A stretch of 64,000 nucleotides of DNA from Flavivirga aquimarina (GCF_030540835.1 NZ_JAUOEK010000069.1:1-64000); one strand, 5' to 3'; positions 42,797-52,681 are shown, counted from the first letter of the stretch. Numbers and translations are program-made. The notes: generated by a model from the sequence alone, not told the origin.

Positions 42797-44605
42797 TTAA
42801 CTTTTTATTGGTAAATTTTCAATTTCGACCTTAATAAGACTTAAGGTCATTTCACTTTTATCTAATTCATTAAGAACGGTTTCTTTAATGTCTTCAAAGG
42901 TGCTTTTTAAATCATGAAACATTGTTTTATAATACGAAATACCTTCTTTCATATTGTTAGTAAAAGTTAGCAAGTATTTTTCTTCTTTTTTTGTTATTGA
43001 CTCTTTTACATCTTCTAATTTCTTCTTTAAAAAATCTATATAAATATGTAATTCTTTAATAAAGAAATTTGGCCTGTCATGTCTGGTAATCATATTATCT
43101 CTCCCATATATATGGTCTGTAATATTCTTTAAACTCATAATATTAGAATAATACGCCATATTAGGGCCGGGACAAACAGACACGCCTTCTCCTTCTACTT
43201 TTGTGTCTAAATTATATGCCAATAACGCAGAAGTACCTAAGCCTACACAGGTACAGGATTTTTCAATGATTTTGTTAAACTTAGCTTGATATTCTTTTAA
43301 AGGCAAGCCTTGTTTATCTAACTCCTTTATTTTTAAATGTTGGTATTCTCTAGAAGCAGTACAAATTCCTTTTTCTTTAAACTCTTTATTTAAAGCTACA
43401 AACTTCTTTGGACAAGCACTCCCTGGTCTTCCTTTATTAATAAACATCTCCTTTTCGAGATCTTTAGTATTATCTCTAAGATTATTAAATGGAATGCCTA
43501 ATGGCGAAATATCGCTTAAATATAAATCGTCCTCTTTAGCTTTAGCTAACTTGTTTAATGTTTTTTCATCTACAGTTGTTGCTTCTGGTACTAATAAAAA
43601 AGGCGTTCCCCAACCAACAGAATCTAATTGGTATTGATTTATTAAAAACTCGTGTTCTTCTTGAGTGCCTACACCCCCTTGCGCAGAAATTTTTATAGAT
43701 AGTGGTGTTTTAGAAACGACACGCCCTTGATTTATTAATTCTTGATTTAACAGGTCTTGAATGGCGCTCCTTAGTTCCTCCCGTTTCTCTTTAAATTCAT
43801 CTAAAACAGGCCCTAAAAGATATCCGTTAGTAGCAAAAGCATGACCTCCGCAATTTAGCCCAGATTCAATTCTATATTCTGAAACCCATAACCCCTTTTT
43901 TGCCAGAAACTTACCTTGGACTAACGCCGATTTGTAATCACTTACCTTTAAAATAATTCTCTTTTTAAAGGCGCCATTTTCTGCAGGATAAAAATCATCA
44001 AACTGGCTCATATAGCCATATAGCCTGGGGTTCATTCCGGCAGAAAGCACCACAGAAGAGTTTAATTTACTATTTACAAAACCTCTTAAAGCGGCATGTG
44101 CATCGTTATACTCTACAGATAATTTTTCATCTTTATTATAGTTGTCTTTGTCAACTTTGGTCATAATATTAACATCAATACTACCTTTAACCAAGTTTTT
44201 AAGAGTCCATTTTTTAATTTCAGGTATGTTAAACCCTTTTTCTGTAAGTTTTTTAAATTCTGTTTTTAATGAAGCTCCATTGGGAAGCATGTTTATATAA
44301 GCTTTTAAATCGTCACTTTTTTTTACTCCTATACTTTTTAGATCTTCAAATTTTTTATCAGCTAAGTCATGAATTAAATCCAAATATGATGTAATTCGTT
44401 TTGCTCTAAAATCTTGTACTTTATCTGTAATTTCGTTATAAGGAATTTCAAATTTTTCGCTATACATCTTTCTTAACTTCTCAAGTAAAATATCATCTAC
44501 TAAAGAAATAACAGAATCCATACCATACTGGGCAACTTTTAGAGGTGTATCAACCGTAAAGCCAATACCCATAACGGGAATATGAAATGAATGCATTTTT
44601 TTCAT
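42797..44605 (-). CDS. Conserved protein of unknown function (602 aa)
   Basis: A soluble protein with a central part that reads like an FMN/TIM-barrel enzyme (SAQGGVGTQEEHEFL, DSVGWGTPFLLVPEATTVDE near residues 300-345), recalling 2-nitropropane dioxygenase-type proteins. Several cysteines are spaced as in cluster-binding proteins (GRPGSACPKKF, GICTASREY, SCTCVGLG, VCPGPN). The C-terminal 100 residues are helical. I recall similar full-length proteins only as conserved hypotheticals in Bacteroidota. It stands alone with a divergent ppc gene upstream. Confidence 0.7.
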   Translation of the reverse strand: MKKMHSFHIPVMGIGFTVDTPLKVAQYGMDSVISLVDDILLEKLRKMYSEKFEIPYNEITDKVQDFRAKRITSYLDLIHDLADKKFEDLKSIGVKKSDDLKAYINMLPNGASLKTEFKKLTEKGFNIPEIKKWTLKNLVKGSIDVNIMTKVDKDNYNKDEKLSVEYNDAHAALRGFVNSKLNSSVVLSAGMNPRLYGYMSQFDDFYPAENGAFKKRIILKVSDYKSALVQGKFLAKKGLWVSEYRIESGLNCGGHAFATNGYLLGPVLDEFKEKREELRSAIQDLLNQELINQGRVVSKTPLSIKISAQGGVGTQEEHEFLINQYQLDSVGWGTPFLLVPEATTVDEKTLNKLAKAKEDDLYLSDISPLGIPFNNLRDNTKDLEKEMFINKGRPGSACPKKFVALNKEFKEKGICTASREYQHLKIKELDKQGLPLKEYQAKFNKIIEKSCTCVGLGTSALLAYNLDTKVEGEGVSVCPGPNMAYYSNIMSLKNITDHIYGRDNMITRHDRPNFFIKELHIYIDFLKKKLEDVKESITKKEEKYLLTFTNNMKEGISYYKTMFHDLKSTFEDIKETVLNELDKSEMTLSLIKVEIENLPIKS

Positions 44606-44868
44606 CTAACTATATTTATTACTGTTTCTTTAAACGTTATTAAGCGCCGAAGATATTAGTTTACCATAACACCAAGTATGACTTTTATCATACTATTTTT
44701 GGCAGAATTAATATTGGTAGCATATAAAAAACCTTAATTTTCAGGCTTTAATAATTATAAAGATTCTGGTTAAGTAGTTTTTTTTTAAATTATTCACAAT
44801 TAGAATTCACCAAACTAGAAAAATTGATAAATCTTTATCTAGTTTACATGCTTTAAATAAAGCTTCGT

Positions 44869-44876
44869 TATTTTTG
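44869..44876 (+). promoter_or_regulatory. -7 promoter element of ppc
   Basis: TATTTTTG matches TAnnTTTG, 26 nt before the ATG. A -33 TTG at the expected distance is missing; GTTTACA about 23 nt upstream may replace it. The region 44606-44868 is shared with the divergent 602-residue gene and has no other feature apart from an AGTATGA/TCATACT hairpin near 44676-44694. Confidence 0.45.
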
Positions 44877-44902
44877 CAGTTAATTTTCAATAGAACGAAA
44901 CT

Positions 44903-47491
44903 ATGTCGGTAGAGCCAAAATTAATGCGATTTAAACAAAGTGTCCTGTCTAAATATCAAATATACAACAGTATATTTATGACATTACCTTTCGATACTAT
45001 TACAAAAACAGGAATACTACTTCCTTTATTTCATGAAACCTGCGAAAAAGGTTTTGCCAAAGGTGACGACCCTACAACTATTGTAGATACGTTTTTTAAA
45101 AAATACCAAGCAAGACGATCTAAAGAAAGTCAAATAAATTTACTGTTTCGTTTTATTCAATATATAGAACGACAAGTTGTATTATTTGATGCTATTGAAG
45201 ACGCTGCATTTCCAATAGTTAATAATATGGAAGGTATTGGTACTTTAAGAAACCTTAAAGAGACGGCTATCTCGCAAAATAGGTTAGAAGCCTTAAAAGA
45301 TTATCTTGAAGAGTTTAAAGTACGTATCGTTTTAACAGCACACCCAACACAATTCTATCCTGGTTCGGTCTTAGGAATCATCACAGATTTAACTGAAGCT
45401 ATTAAAGAAAACAACCTATCCAATATTAATAATTTATTTGGTCAATTAGGAAAAACTCCCTTCTTTAAACACAAAAAACCAACACCTTATGATGAGGCAA
45501 AGAGTTTAATCTGGTACTTAGAGAATGTATTTTATCAATCGTTTGGCGAAATTTATAATTACATTCAGCAAAACATTTACGATGATAGTAAAAAGCATAA
45601 CGAAATTATAAATATTGGCTTTTGGCCTGGAGGTGATCGTGATGGAAACCCATTTGTAAAACCAGATACAACCTTAAAAGTAGCCAAAAAATTAAAACAG
45701 GCTATCTTAAAGAAATACTATTCCGATCTTAAAAAACTAAGACGTAGACTAACATTTAGAGGGGTAGAAGAACGTATTATAAAATTAGAGACCATACTGT
45801 ACGACTATAGTGTTGATTTAAACACAAAAGAAACAATTACTTCGAAAGAGCTTATCTTAGAGTTGTTAAGTATTAGAGATCTTATTGTAAAAGAGCATCA
45901 ATCCTTATACGTAGGTGAAATAAACAATTTAATAAATAGGGTTCGTCTTTTTGGTTATTATTTTGCTACTCTGGATATTAGACAAGATAGTAGAATTCAT
46001 CATAGTGTTTTTACAACGGTTATAGATCATTTAATTGAAACAGGAAATCCTTCATTCCCTAAAAATTATCATGATTTATCTGAAAAAGAGCAAATTAAAA
46101 TATTATCTGAAGCCTCTGATGCTTCAATTGATATAAGTGTTTTTAAAGACGAGATGGTTTTTAATACTTTAAAGACTATTGAAGCTATTAAAGAAATTCA
46201 AGAAACCAATGGGGAGCGTGGTGCCAACAGGTATATTATAAGTAATAATCAAACAGCTTTAAATGTCATGCAGCTTTTTGCTATGCTTAAACTGATTACA
46301 TTTAAAGACAACTTAACGGTTGATGTTGTTCCTCTTTTTGAAACGATTACCGATTTAGAAAATGCCCCTGGTGTTATGGAACAATTGTACTCCAACCCAG
46401 CCTATATGGCACATTTAAAAAGCAGAGGCAATAAGCAAACCATTATGCTAGGTTTTTCAGATGGAACTAAAGACGGTGGATATTTGATGGCTAACTGGGG
46501 AATTTTTAAAGCAAAAGAATTGCTAACGGAAATGTCTAGAAAATATGATATCACAGCTATATTTTTTGACGGACGTGGTGGGCCTCCAGCTAGAGGTGGA
46601 GGTAAAACACATCAGTTTTACTCATCACTTGGGCCAACCATTGAAGATAAAGAAGTGCAATTGACCATTCAAGGACAAACCATTAGTTCTAATTTTGGAA
46701 CGTTAGAGTCCTCGCAATACAATTTAGAACAGTTAATCAGTTCTGGAGTTTCTAATCGTTTAGATGAGAATAAATCTGCTATGTCTCCAGACGATAAGTT
46801 TGTTATGAATGATTTAGCTGAAATAAGTTATAAAGCCTACAAAGATTTTAAAGGACATCCTATGTTTATTCCTTATTTGGAAAGAATGAGTACTTTAAAA
46901 TATTATGCAAAAACCAATATTGGAAGTAGGCCTTCAAAACGATCTAATTCTAATGAATTAGTGTTTTCAGATTTAAGAGCTATTCCGTTTGTAGGATCAT
47001 GGAGTCAATTAAAACAAAATGTCCCAGGTTTCTTTGGTGTCGGTACTGCTCTAAAAAAGTATGAAGACCATGGCGAATTTGATAAAGTAGAACAGCTTTA
47101 TAACAATTCGAAATTTTTCAAAACCTTAATAGAAAATAGTATGATGTCTTTATCGAAATCGTTTTTCGATTTAACGAAATACATGTCTAAGGATCCTGAA
47201 TTTGGAGCGTTTTGGAATATTATTTATAACGAATATATCACTACTAAAAGAGTTCTTTTAAAACTCACAGGTTATGAACGATTAATGGAAAACGAACCAT
47301 CTGGAAAAGCTTCTATTGAAGTTAGAGAATCTATTGTTTTGCCATTACTAACAATACAGCAGTACGCACTTAAAAAGGTACAGGAATTAGAAAAAGCAGA
47401 TGTAAAGGATGAAGAACAGTTAAAAGTTTTTGAAAAGATTGTAACACGTTCTTTATTTGGTAACATTAATGCCAGTAGAAATTCAGCGTAA
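44903..47491 (+). CDS. ppc: Phosphoenolpyruvate carboxylase
   Basis: The 862-residue enzyme adds bicarbonate to phosphoenolpyruvate to give oxaloacetate. The family signatures are present: VLTAHPTQF (near 147, catalytic His), GFWPGGDRDGNPFV (near 245) and DGRGGPPARGGGKTHQ (near 560, glycine-rich loop), plus a C-terminal R-x-S-I-V-L-P-L-L region. It has the length usual in Bacteroidota. As an anaplerotic bicarbonate-using enzyme it fits with the SulP/carbonic anhydrase operon at 53-59 kb. A terminator follows. Confidence 0.96.
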   Translation: MSVEPKLMRFKQSVLSKYQIYNSIFMTLPFDTITKTGILLPLFHETCEKGFAKGDDPTTIVDTFFKKYQARRSKESQINLLFRFIQYIERQVVLFDAIEDAAFPIVNNMEGIGTLRNLKETAISQNRLEALKDYLEEFKVRIVLTAHPTQFYPGSVLGIITDLTEAIKENNLSNINNLFGQLGKTPFFKHKKPTPYDEAKSLIWYLENVFYQSFGEIYNYIQQNIYDDSKKHNEIINIGFWPGGDRDGNPFVKPDTTLKVAKKLKQAILKKYYSDLKKLRRRLTFRGVEERIIKLETILYDYSVDLNTKETITSKELILELLSIRDLIVKEHQSLYVGEINNLINRVRLFGYYFATLDIRQDSRIHHSVFTTVIDHLIETGNPSFPKNYHDLSEKEQIKILSEASDASIDISVFKDEMVFNTLKTIEAIKEIQETNGERGANRYIISNNQTALNVMQLFAMLKLITFKDNLTVDVVPLFETITDLENAPGVMEQLYSNPAYMAHLKSRGNKQTIMLGFSDGTKDGGYLMANWGIFKAKELLTEMSRKYDITAIFFDGRGGPPARGGGKTHQFYSSLGPTIEDKEVQLTIQGQTISSNFGTLESSQYNLEQLISSGVSNRLDENKSAMSPDDKFVMNDLAEISYKAYKDFKGHPMFIPYLERMSTLKYYAKTNIGSRPSKRSNSNELVFSDLRAIPFVGSWSQLKQNVPGFFGVGTALKKYEDHGEFDKVEQLYNNSKFFKTLIENSMMSLSKSFFDLTKYMSKDPEFGAFWNIIYNEYITTKRVLLKLTGYERLMENEPSGKASIEVRESIVLPLLTIQQYALKKVQELEKADVKDEEQLKVFEKIVTRSLFGNINASRNSA

Positions 47492-47516
47492 AGACTTCTA
47501 AAATATTAAATAAAAT

Positions 47517-47543
47517 AAAGCCAACTAAATTTTAGTTGGCTTT
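47517..47543. terminator. Bidirectional terminator between ppc and the LysM gene
   Basis: AAAGCCAACTAAA (47517-47529) pairs with TTTAGTTGGCTTT (47531-47543); A and T runs flank the two sides. The genes on both sides converge here. Confidence 0.8.
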
Positions 47544-47569
47544 ATAATAAACAAGCTATTAAATAGAAC

Positions 47570-48055
47570 TTAATCTAGGACTGGTATACGTAATAATTGT
47601 CCTGAATAAATTTTATTAGGGTCTGAAAGCATAGGCTTATTGGCTTCAAAAATAATAGGATATTTCGTGGTGTCGTTATAAAACTTCTTTGCAATTTTTC
47701 CTAAAGTATCACCGCTTATTACTGTGTAAAATTGTGCTTCAGGTTCTACATGTTCTACTGTTATTTGATCATCTACAATTGCGATTCCTTTAGAATTTCC
47801 AACAACTAAAACAGCTTTCTCTCTAGTAGCCTGATCGTGAGCCAATCCGGAAATAATAGCAATATCATCATCAATAAAAATATTTAAGTTTTCTATTTGC
47901 AATTGTAAATCGATAATAGTCTCTTTAAGTTTTTTTGCAGCCGCTTTTTCTAATATAAGCTCCTCTATTGCTACTTCGGATGGATCTTCTGCATCAGCTT
48001 TCCTAATTCCGAATATTTTAATACCAGCATTTTTAATAAATGAAAATAACCCCAT
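47570..48055 (-). CDS. LysM domain protein (BON-LysM, Kbp/YgaU-like)
   Basis: The 161-residue protein has a central BON-like segment (about 35-95: ENLNIFIDDDIAIISGLAHD...REKAVLVVGN) and a C-terminal LysM domain (about 108-158: YTVISGDTLGKIAKKFYND ... NPNKIYSGQLLRIP). This is the order found in YgaU/Kbp, a potassium-binding protein that is cytoplasmic or envelope-associated. No signal peptide is apparent. It is a single gene between two terminators. Confidence 0.88.
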   Translation of the reverse strand: MGLFSFIKNAGIKIFGIRKADAEDPSEVAIEELILEKAAAKKLKETIIDLQLQIENLNIFIDDDIAIISGLAHDQATREKAVLVVGNSKGIAIVDDQITVEHVEPEAQFYTVISGDTLGKIAKKFYNDTTKYPIIFEANKPMLSDPNKIYSGQLLRIPVLD

Positions 48056-48153
48056 TGTTTTTTATATTCTTAAGTCCTATTTTTTGTTGATATTTTTTAG
48101 ACACTGAGAAATTTATAAGGTCACATATTTTATGATTTTTTTTAATAAGACAT

Positions 48154-48194
48154 AAAAAAACCGCTTAAAGAAATTATTCTTTAAACGGTTTTTT
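48154..48194. terminator. Hairpin terminator
   Basis: AAAACCGCTTAAAG pairs with CTTTAAACGGTTTT with one bulge, with A and T runs on either side. It sits in the gap between the LysM gene and the lipoprotein gene and would stop transcripts in both directions. Confidence 0.7.
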
Positions 48195-48302
48195 ACTAAA
48201 TAACCAACCAAAATTTTAGTAAAGCTTTAATTTGAATTACTTAAAAAGCATTGTCAAATTAATTAGCTAAATCAATCCCATTGATAGGAGGGGTCTCACT
48301 TT

Positions 48303-49241
48303 TTAATTAACCCTTGTATTTTCTCTTGGGTTCTCTACTTTATCTTTTCTAAACTTACGTTTCTTTTCTTCTAAAGATTCTGTTTTTCCTTTTATATCTC
48401 CAGATGATTTTAAGAATTGAATATATCCTCTTCCTTCAAACTCATATATGGTTTCAGACGATGGATGAAACAGTTCTATCTTTCCGTCATTTATAACGCT
48501 TAATTCAAAGTATTCATTGTCGAAGAAATTATAATCTAATGTTAAAGTTTTTAAATATAAATCTCCGCTTACATCACCTACACCATAAACACCTGTGTAA
48601 TCCCAAATAAGATTATTTACACTAGTACCAGTTTCATTTTGCGAACTTTGAAATGTTGAGTCGTTTCCACCAGCTAAAAATTGTAAATAATTCTCGTTAT
48701 CAAATTCATTAATAGCACCAAATTCACTGGTATATGTTTTTTCCCATGCTTCATATTCTTGTAAGAAATAGTGAATATTGTCGTAGAATACAAAATCGTA
48801 ATCAAAATTATTACGTTGATAACCGTCTAGAAAATAAGATGTATCATTGTTAAGATTATAGAGCTCTATGGTATTGCTATCTATTTGGTATACATCAAAC
48901 GTTTCAAACCCGTCAATATCGTGGGTAACATCTAAAATCATCTCATAGGCATTGTATTCACCAACATCAATTCCAAACCCGTTACCACTATTACCTAACC
49001 CAACGATATTATTATTAGCATATACTATACCGTTTCTAAAAGATATTGTAAACGCTTTTTGTAAAAAAGGTGTTTCACCAAACCCCTTTGTATTATTAAT
49101 ATCTACATACCACAATTCATATGAGTTTAATAATTGATTTATAGATATAGTTGGTTCGTCATCAATATTTACCTCTGTGTAACATGATGTAAACAACGTT
49201 GTTGCTAAAGCAAAGCTTAAAAGTAATTTTACAGTCTTCAT
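48303..49241 (-). CDS. Lipoprotein of unknown function (312 aa)
   Basis: I start it at the ATG at 49241, where a lipoprotein signal begins (MKTVKLLLSFALATTLFTSC, cysteine at residue 20). The upstream in-frame extension is basic and unlikely. The mature part is acidic and aromatic-rich beta sequence (two similar halves of NNI.../YF... type) with a highly charged C-terminal tail (EEKKRKFRKDKVENPREN). Related flavobacterial proteins have carried a misleading nicotinate-nucleotide adenylyltransferase name; no nucleotidyltransferase motif is present here. Confidence 0.75.
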   Translation of the reverse strand: MKTVKLLLSFALATTLFTSCYTEVNIDDEPTISINQLLNSYELWYVDINNTKGFGETPFLQKAFTISFRNGIVYANNNIVGLGNSGNGFGIDVGEYNAYEMILDVTHDIDGFETFDVYQIDSNTIELYNLNNDTSYFLDGYQRNNFDYDFVFYDNIHYFLQEYEAWEKTYTSEFGAINEFDNENYLQFLAGGNDSTFQSSQNETGTSVNNLIWDYTGVYGVGDVSGDLYLKTLTLDYNFFDNEYFELSVINDGKIELFHPSSETIYEFEGRGYIQFLKSSGDIKGKTESLEEKKRKFRKDKVENPRENTRVN

Positions 49242-49372
49242 AATCAAGCATTTTTTAGGTTTATACTTGAATATTTTCAAAACACGTGCCAAAAAACATT
49301 TTCTTAATCTTTTCTTGATCTAACTAAGACCATTATTTTGTGTATTTTTGGAACATAAATGATTTGTTATTT

Positions 49373-50374
49373 ATGGATAAACCTTTAAAGTATGCGGTTT
49401 TTGGAGCAGGAAGTTGGGCTACTGCTATTGTAAAAATGCTTTGCGAAAATTTAGATGAAATTGGGTGGTATATGCGAAGTGTTTACACCAAAGAGCATTT
49501 ATTAAAAGAACAGCATAACCCTAATTATTTAAGTTCGGTTGAGTTTCACTTGGAGCAATTAAAACTTAGTAACGATATAAATGAAATAGCTACTTATGCA
49601 GATGTTCTATTTTTTGTAATTCCTTCTGCTTTTATTCATGCCGAGTTAGAAAAGCTAAATATTGATATTTCTAATAAAATAATTGTATCTGCTGTAAAAG
49701 GGATTATGCCCGAAACAGGGCTTTTAGTAGGCGAGCATTTTCATGATGTTTATAATATTCCTTATGATAATATTGCAGTTATAGCAGGCCCTTGTCATGC
49801 CGAAGAAGTTGCTTTAGAGCGTTTATCTTACTTAACCATTTCATGTTCGGATACAGAAAAAGCGAAAACGATAGCTAATAAGTTGTCTAGCGACTATATA
49901 AAAACCAAAATTAATGATGATATTATTGGGGTAGAATATGCTGTTATGCTAAAGAATATATATGCTATTGCAGCAGGCATTGCACACGGTTTGGGTTATG
50001 GTGATAATTTTCAAAGTGTTTTAATGAGTAATGCAGTACGCGAAATGAAACGTTTTATTAAAAAAATGCACAAAATGAAACGTAACATTAATAATTCTGC
50101 TTACTTGGGAGATTTATTAGTAACGGGTTATTCGGTTTTTTCCAGAAATCGCATGTTTGGCAATATGATTGGTAAAGGTTACACGGTAAAATCGGCTCAA
50201 ATGGAAATGAATATGGTTGCCGAAGGCTATTATGCTACAAAAAGTGCGCATTTACTTAACCAGAAAAATGCTAAAAAAACACAACTTCCAATTATTAATG
50301 CCGTTTACCAGGTTTTATATGAAGGTAAAAATCCTAAAAAAGTATTTAAAAAACTAACTGATAAGTTGGATTAA
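49373..50374 (+). CDS. gpsA: Glycerol-3-phosphate dehydrogenase [NAD(P)+] GpsA
   Basis: The 333-residue enzyme reduces dihydroxyacetone phosphate to sn-glycerol 3-phosphate for phospholipid synthesis. I choose the ATG at 49373 (MDKPLKYAVFGAGSWATAI); an upstream GTG lies in the promoter. The Rossmann motif GAGSWATA, VSAVKGI, the AGPCHAEE segment and the catalytic lysine region VEYAVMLKNIYAIAAGI, then YLGDLLVTGYS and SRNRMFG are all GpsA hallmarks. A TATTTTTG -7 element at 49343-49350 and a TTG at 49315 (spacing a little long) may drive it. Confidence 0.94.
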   Translation: MDKPLKYAVFGAGSWATAIVKMLCENLDEIGWYMRSVYTKEHLLKEQHNPNYLSSVEFHLEQLKLSNDINEIATYADVLFFVIPSAFIHAELEKLNIDISNKIIVSAVKGIMPETGLLVGEHFHDVYNIPYDNIAVIAGPCHAEEVALERLSYLTISCSDTEKAKTIANKLSSDYIKTKINDDIIGVEYAVMLKNIYAIAAGIAHGLGYGDNFQSVLMSNAVREMKRFIKKMHKMKRNINNSAYLGDLLVTGYSVFSRNRMFGNMIGKGYTVKSAQMEMNMVAEGYYATKSAHLLNQKNAKKTQLPIINAVYQVLYEGKNPKKVFKKLTDKLD

Positions 50375-50515
50375 AGAAATGCATAGCTTGTTTTAATAAA
50401 TTAACATCTCGTTGTCTTCAATTCGAAGTGTTAAAATTGAATTCATTCCTCCTTTAAAGGAAGCGAGTTTTACTAACCTTATATAAAATAATATTTTTTA
50501 TCAGAAACTTAATTC

Positions 50516-50580
50516 TTCCCTTGTTTGAAGGGAAGGTGGATTTATCCCGAAGTATATCGGGATAAAGACGGAAGGGTTAG
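50516..50580. repeat. Palindromic intergenic repeat
   Basis: TTCCCTT/AAGGGAA (50516-50522 with 50528-50534) is followed by a perfect 10-bp hairpin TTTATCCCGA/TCGGGATAAA (50541-50550 with 50557-50566). The gap 50375-50583 otherwise holds nothing. It resembles dispersed flavobacterial repeats and may also end transcripts of the flanking genes. Confidence 0.6.
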
Positions 50581-50583
50581 GGT

Positions 50584-50979
50584 TTATTTCACCAAAACAC
50601 CTTTTACGCTCATTAAGGGTATTGGCTGTAACGCTTTTAAATTAATCGTGTTTTTTCTAAACAAATAGGTTTTATCAAACATGGTATTACCTTCAAAAAA
50701 AGATACTTTAAAGGTATTGTTTAAAGCAAACAACTCCTCTTGCATCAATTCTATTTTTGCATAACTTTTTTTGGGAAGTTTATCTAATTTTTTTCTAAAT
50801 ACAGACGTTTGCTTATCATTAGAATAACCACTGGTAACAATAAGTACCATTTCTAAATCTACATCTTTATTATTTATTATATAGGCATTCCAATCTTGAG
50901 TTTTGTAAATATCATTGTATTCATTTACAATGGCCACATAAACGTCTTCAACTTTTGGAATTTGGATGTCTTTTTTCAT
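50584..50979 (-). CDS. Conserved hypothetical protein (131 aa)
   Basis: A soluble alpha/beta protein (MKKDIQIPKVEDVYVAIVNE onward) that starts without a signal. It lies downstream of pheS on the same strand, separated by a repeat. I recall near relatives always beside pheS in Flavobacteria and named as phenylalanyl-tRNA synthetase in error; it has none of the synthetase motifs. Function unknown. Confidence 0.75.
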   Translation of the reverse strand: MKKDIQIPKVEDVYVAIVNEYNDIYKTQDWNAYIINNKDVDLEMVLIVTSGYSNDKQTSVFRKKLDKLPKKSYAKIELMQEELFALNNTFKVSFFEGNTMFDKTYLFRKNTINLKALQPIPLMSVKGVLVK

Positions 50980-50983
50980 TTTG

Positions 50984-51055
50984 CCATTCCTGCGAAGGCA
51001 GGAATCTTATTAATTGAAGTTATAAAGTGGATTCCGCATTCAAGTGCGGAATGAC
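50984..51055. repeat. Two-hairpin intergenic repeat (CATTCCTGCGAAGGCAGGAAT type)
   Basis: ATTCCTGC-GAAG-GCAGGAAT and, further on, ATTCCGCATTCAAGTGCGGAAT make two stem-loops joined by an AT-rich linker. Such pairs are typical of dispersed repeats of Bacteroidota intergenic regions. It lies directly behind the pheS stop codon. Confidence 0.7.
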
Positions 51056-51062
51056 AAAGCAT

Positions 51063-52082
51063 CTATAAAGCACTCTTAAACTGCTCTAAAAACCTAACAT
51101 CATTCTCACTCAATAAACGAATATCACCTATTTGATGTAGTAACATCGCTATACGATCTATACCAACCCCAAATGCAAACCCTGAGTATTCTGTTGGATC
51201 TATTTTACAGTTCTCTAAAACATTAGGGTCTACCATGCCGCAACCTCCAATTTCTAGCCAACCGGTTCCTTTGGTAATTTTATAATCCGTTTCGGTTTCT
51301 AAACCCCAATACACATCTATTTCTGCACTAGGTTCTGTAAAAGGAAAGTACGACGGACGTAATCGTATTTTAGATTTTCCAAACATCTCGGTAGTAAAGT
51401 GCTGAAGCGTTTGCTTTAAATCTGCAAAGCTGACATCTTTATCAATATATAGACCTTCTACTTGATGGAAAAAACAGTGTGACCGTGCCGAAATCGCTTC
51501 GTTTCTAAAAACTCTACCCGGCGAAATAGTACGGATAGGCGGGGTGTTGTTTTCCATATAACGAACTTGTACAGAACTGGTATGAGTACGCAATAAGATG
51601 TCTGGATTTGTTTGAATAAAAAACGTATCCTGCATATCACGTGCCGGATGATACTCTGGTAAATTTAGTGCTGTAAAGTTATGCCAATCATCTTCTATTT
51701 CTGGACCTTCACTAACATTAAACCCAATACGTGAAAAGATATCTATAATTTGGTTTTTTACAATAGAAATAGGGTGACGTGCCCCAATTTGAATAGGTTC
51801 GCCCGGACGAGATAAATCACCATAAATACCTTTTACTTCTTCTTTGTTTTCCAGTTCTTCTTTTAAGGCATTTACTTTATCTTCCGCTGTGTTTTTAAGT
51901 TGATTAATTATTTGTCCAAACTCTCTTTTTTGTTCGTTTGCAACATTTTTTAATTCACCATAAAACTCCTTTAGTAACCCTTTAGAGCCTAAATACTTTA
52001 TACGGAATGCTTCTACTTCTTCCTTTGACTGTGTTTTAAAGGCCTCTGCTTCTGCTATAAGTTCTTTTATCTTATCTATCAT
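51063..52082 (-). CDS. pheS: Phenylalanyl-tRNA synthetase alpha subunit
   Basis: The 339-residue subunit forms an alpha2-beta2 enzyme with PheT and charges tRNA-Phe. The N-terminal coiled coil (1-90) binds tRNA. The class II core shows RPGEPIQIGARHPI, the motif 2 region GRVFRNEAISARSHCFFHQVEG, and the end motif GFAFGVGIDRIAMLLHQIGD (motif 3). Length and motifs are normal. pheT is not in the window, so the two subunits are encoded apart, as is usual in this phylum. Confidence 0.96.
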   Translation of the reverse strand: MIDKIKELIAEAEAFKTQSKEEVEAFRIKYLGSKGLLKEFYGELKNVANEQKREFGQIINQLKNTAEDKVNALKEELENKEEVKGIYGDLSRPGEPIQIGARHPISIVKNQIIDIFSRIGFNVSEGPEIEDDWHNFTALNLPEYHPARDMQDTFFIQTNPDILLRTHTSSVQVRYMENNTPPIRTISPGRVFRNEAISARSHCFFHQVEGLYIDKDVSFADLKQTLQHFTTEMFGKSKIRLRPSYFPFTEPSAEIDVYWGLETETDYKITKGTGWLEIGGCGMVDPNVLENCKIDPTEYSGFAFGVGIDRIAMLLHQIGDIRLLSENDVRFLEQFKSAL

Positions 52083-52249
52083 GATATATATTCAAAATGA
52101 TGGCAAATTTAATCATTTTATCGGGATTTGCGTTAAGGATTTAGGTCTTCAATTTCGCTTAGAGTAAACGTATCCTTATTTACTTTTTAGTAAAAGAATA
52201 AAGTGTAAAATCCGACTTTTTGTTTTTCTCAAAAAGTTGCACCCAAATA

Positions 52250-52606
52250 TTAATCTATAAATTCGGTTTCTAAAAAGTAGTTTACTATGGCTTCTTTCAT
52301 TAAAATACTTTGTTCGCCTGCTTTTAAATGAGGTAAAGTTTCTAAAGCTTTATAGTGTGGCCAACCATCGGGATCTACAAAATCAAGCTCATAATAACCA
52401 TAGGGTACCAGAAGCTTACAAATGGCAATATGCATAAGGTCTAATTTCTGGTCTTTTTTAAAATTTTTACCTAACTGACCCAATTCTTGAATGCCTATTA
52501 AGTAAATAATAGCATCAAGATCTAAAGGATCTCCATCTGCAAATTGATTCGATAGTTTTTCAACGACTAATTCCCAGCGTTCTTTTAATTGTTCGTCTCT
52601 AGACAT
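52250..52606 (-). CDS. Conserved hypothetical protein (118 aa)
   Basis: A small acidic helical protein (MSRDEQLKERWELVVEKLSN onward, with YYELDFVDPDGWPHY in the second half). No signal or membrane helix. I recall it as a conserved, uncharacterised Bacteroidota protein. It is divergent from cvpA with its own -7 element in 52624-52631. Confidence 0.75.
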   Translation of the reverse strand: MSRDEQLKERWELVVEKLSNQFADGDPLDLDAIIYLIGIQELGQLGKNFKKDQKLDLMHIAICKLLVPYGYYELDFVDPDGWPHYKALETLPHLKAGEQSILMKEAIVNYFLETEFID

Positions 52607-52623
52607 AATAAAATTGAAAGTAA

Positions 52624-52664
52624 CAAAGTTAATAAACCTAAGTGTGACTATTATTTTATATTTG
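52624..52664. promoter_or_regulatory. Divergent -7 elements for the 118-residue gene and cvpA
   Basis: On the minus strand TAACTTTG (52624-52631), 18 nt before the ATG at 52606; on the plus strand TATATTTG (52657-52664), 18 nt before the ATG at 52682. Both fit TAnnTTTG. No good -33 TTG is present for either. Confidence 0.45.
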
Positions 52665-52681
52665 TTTAAATTAAGATAACT

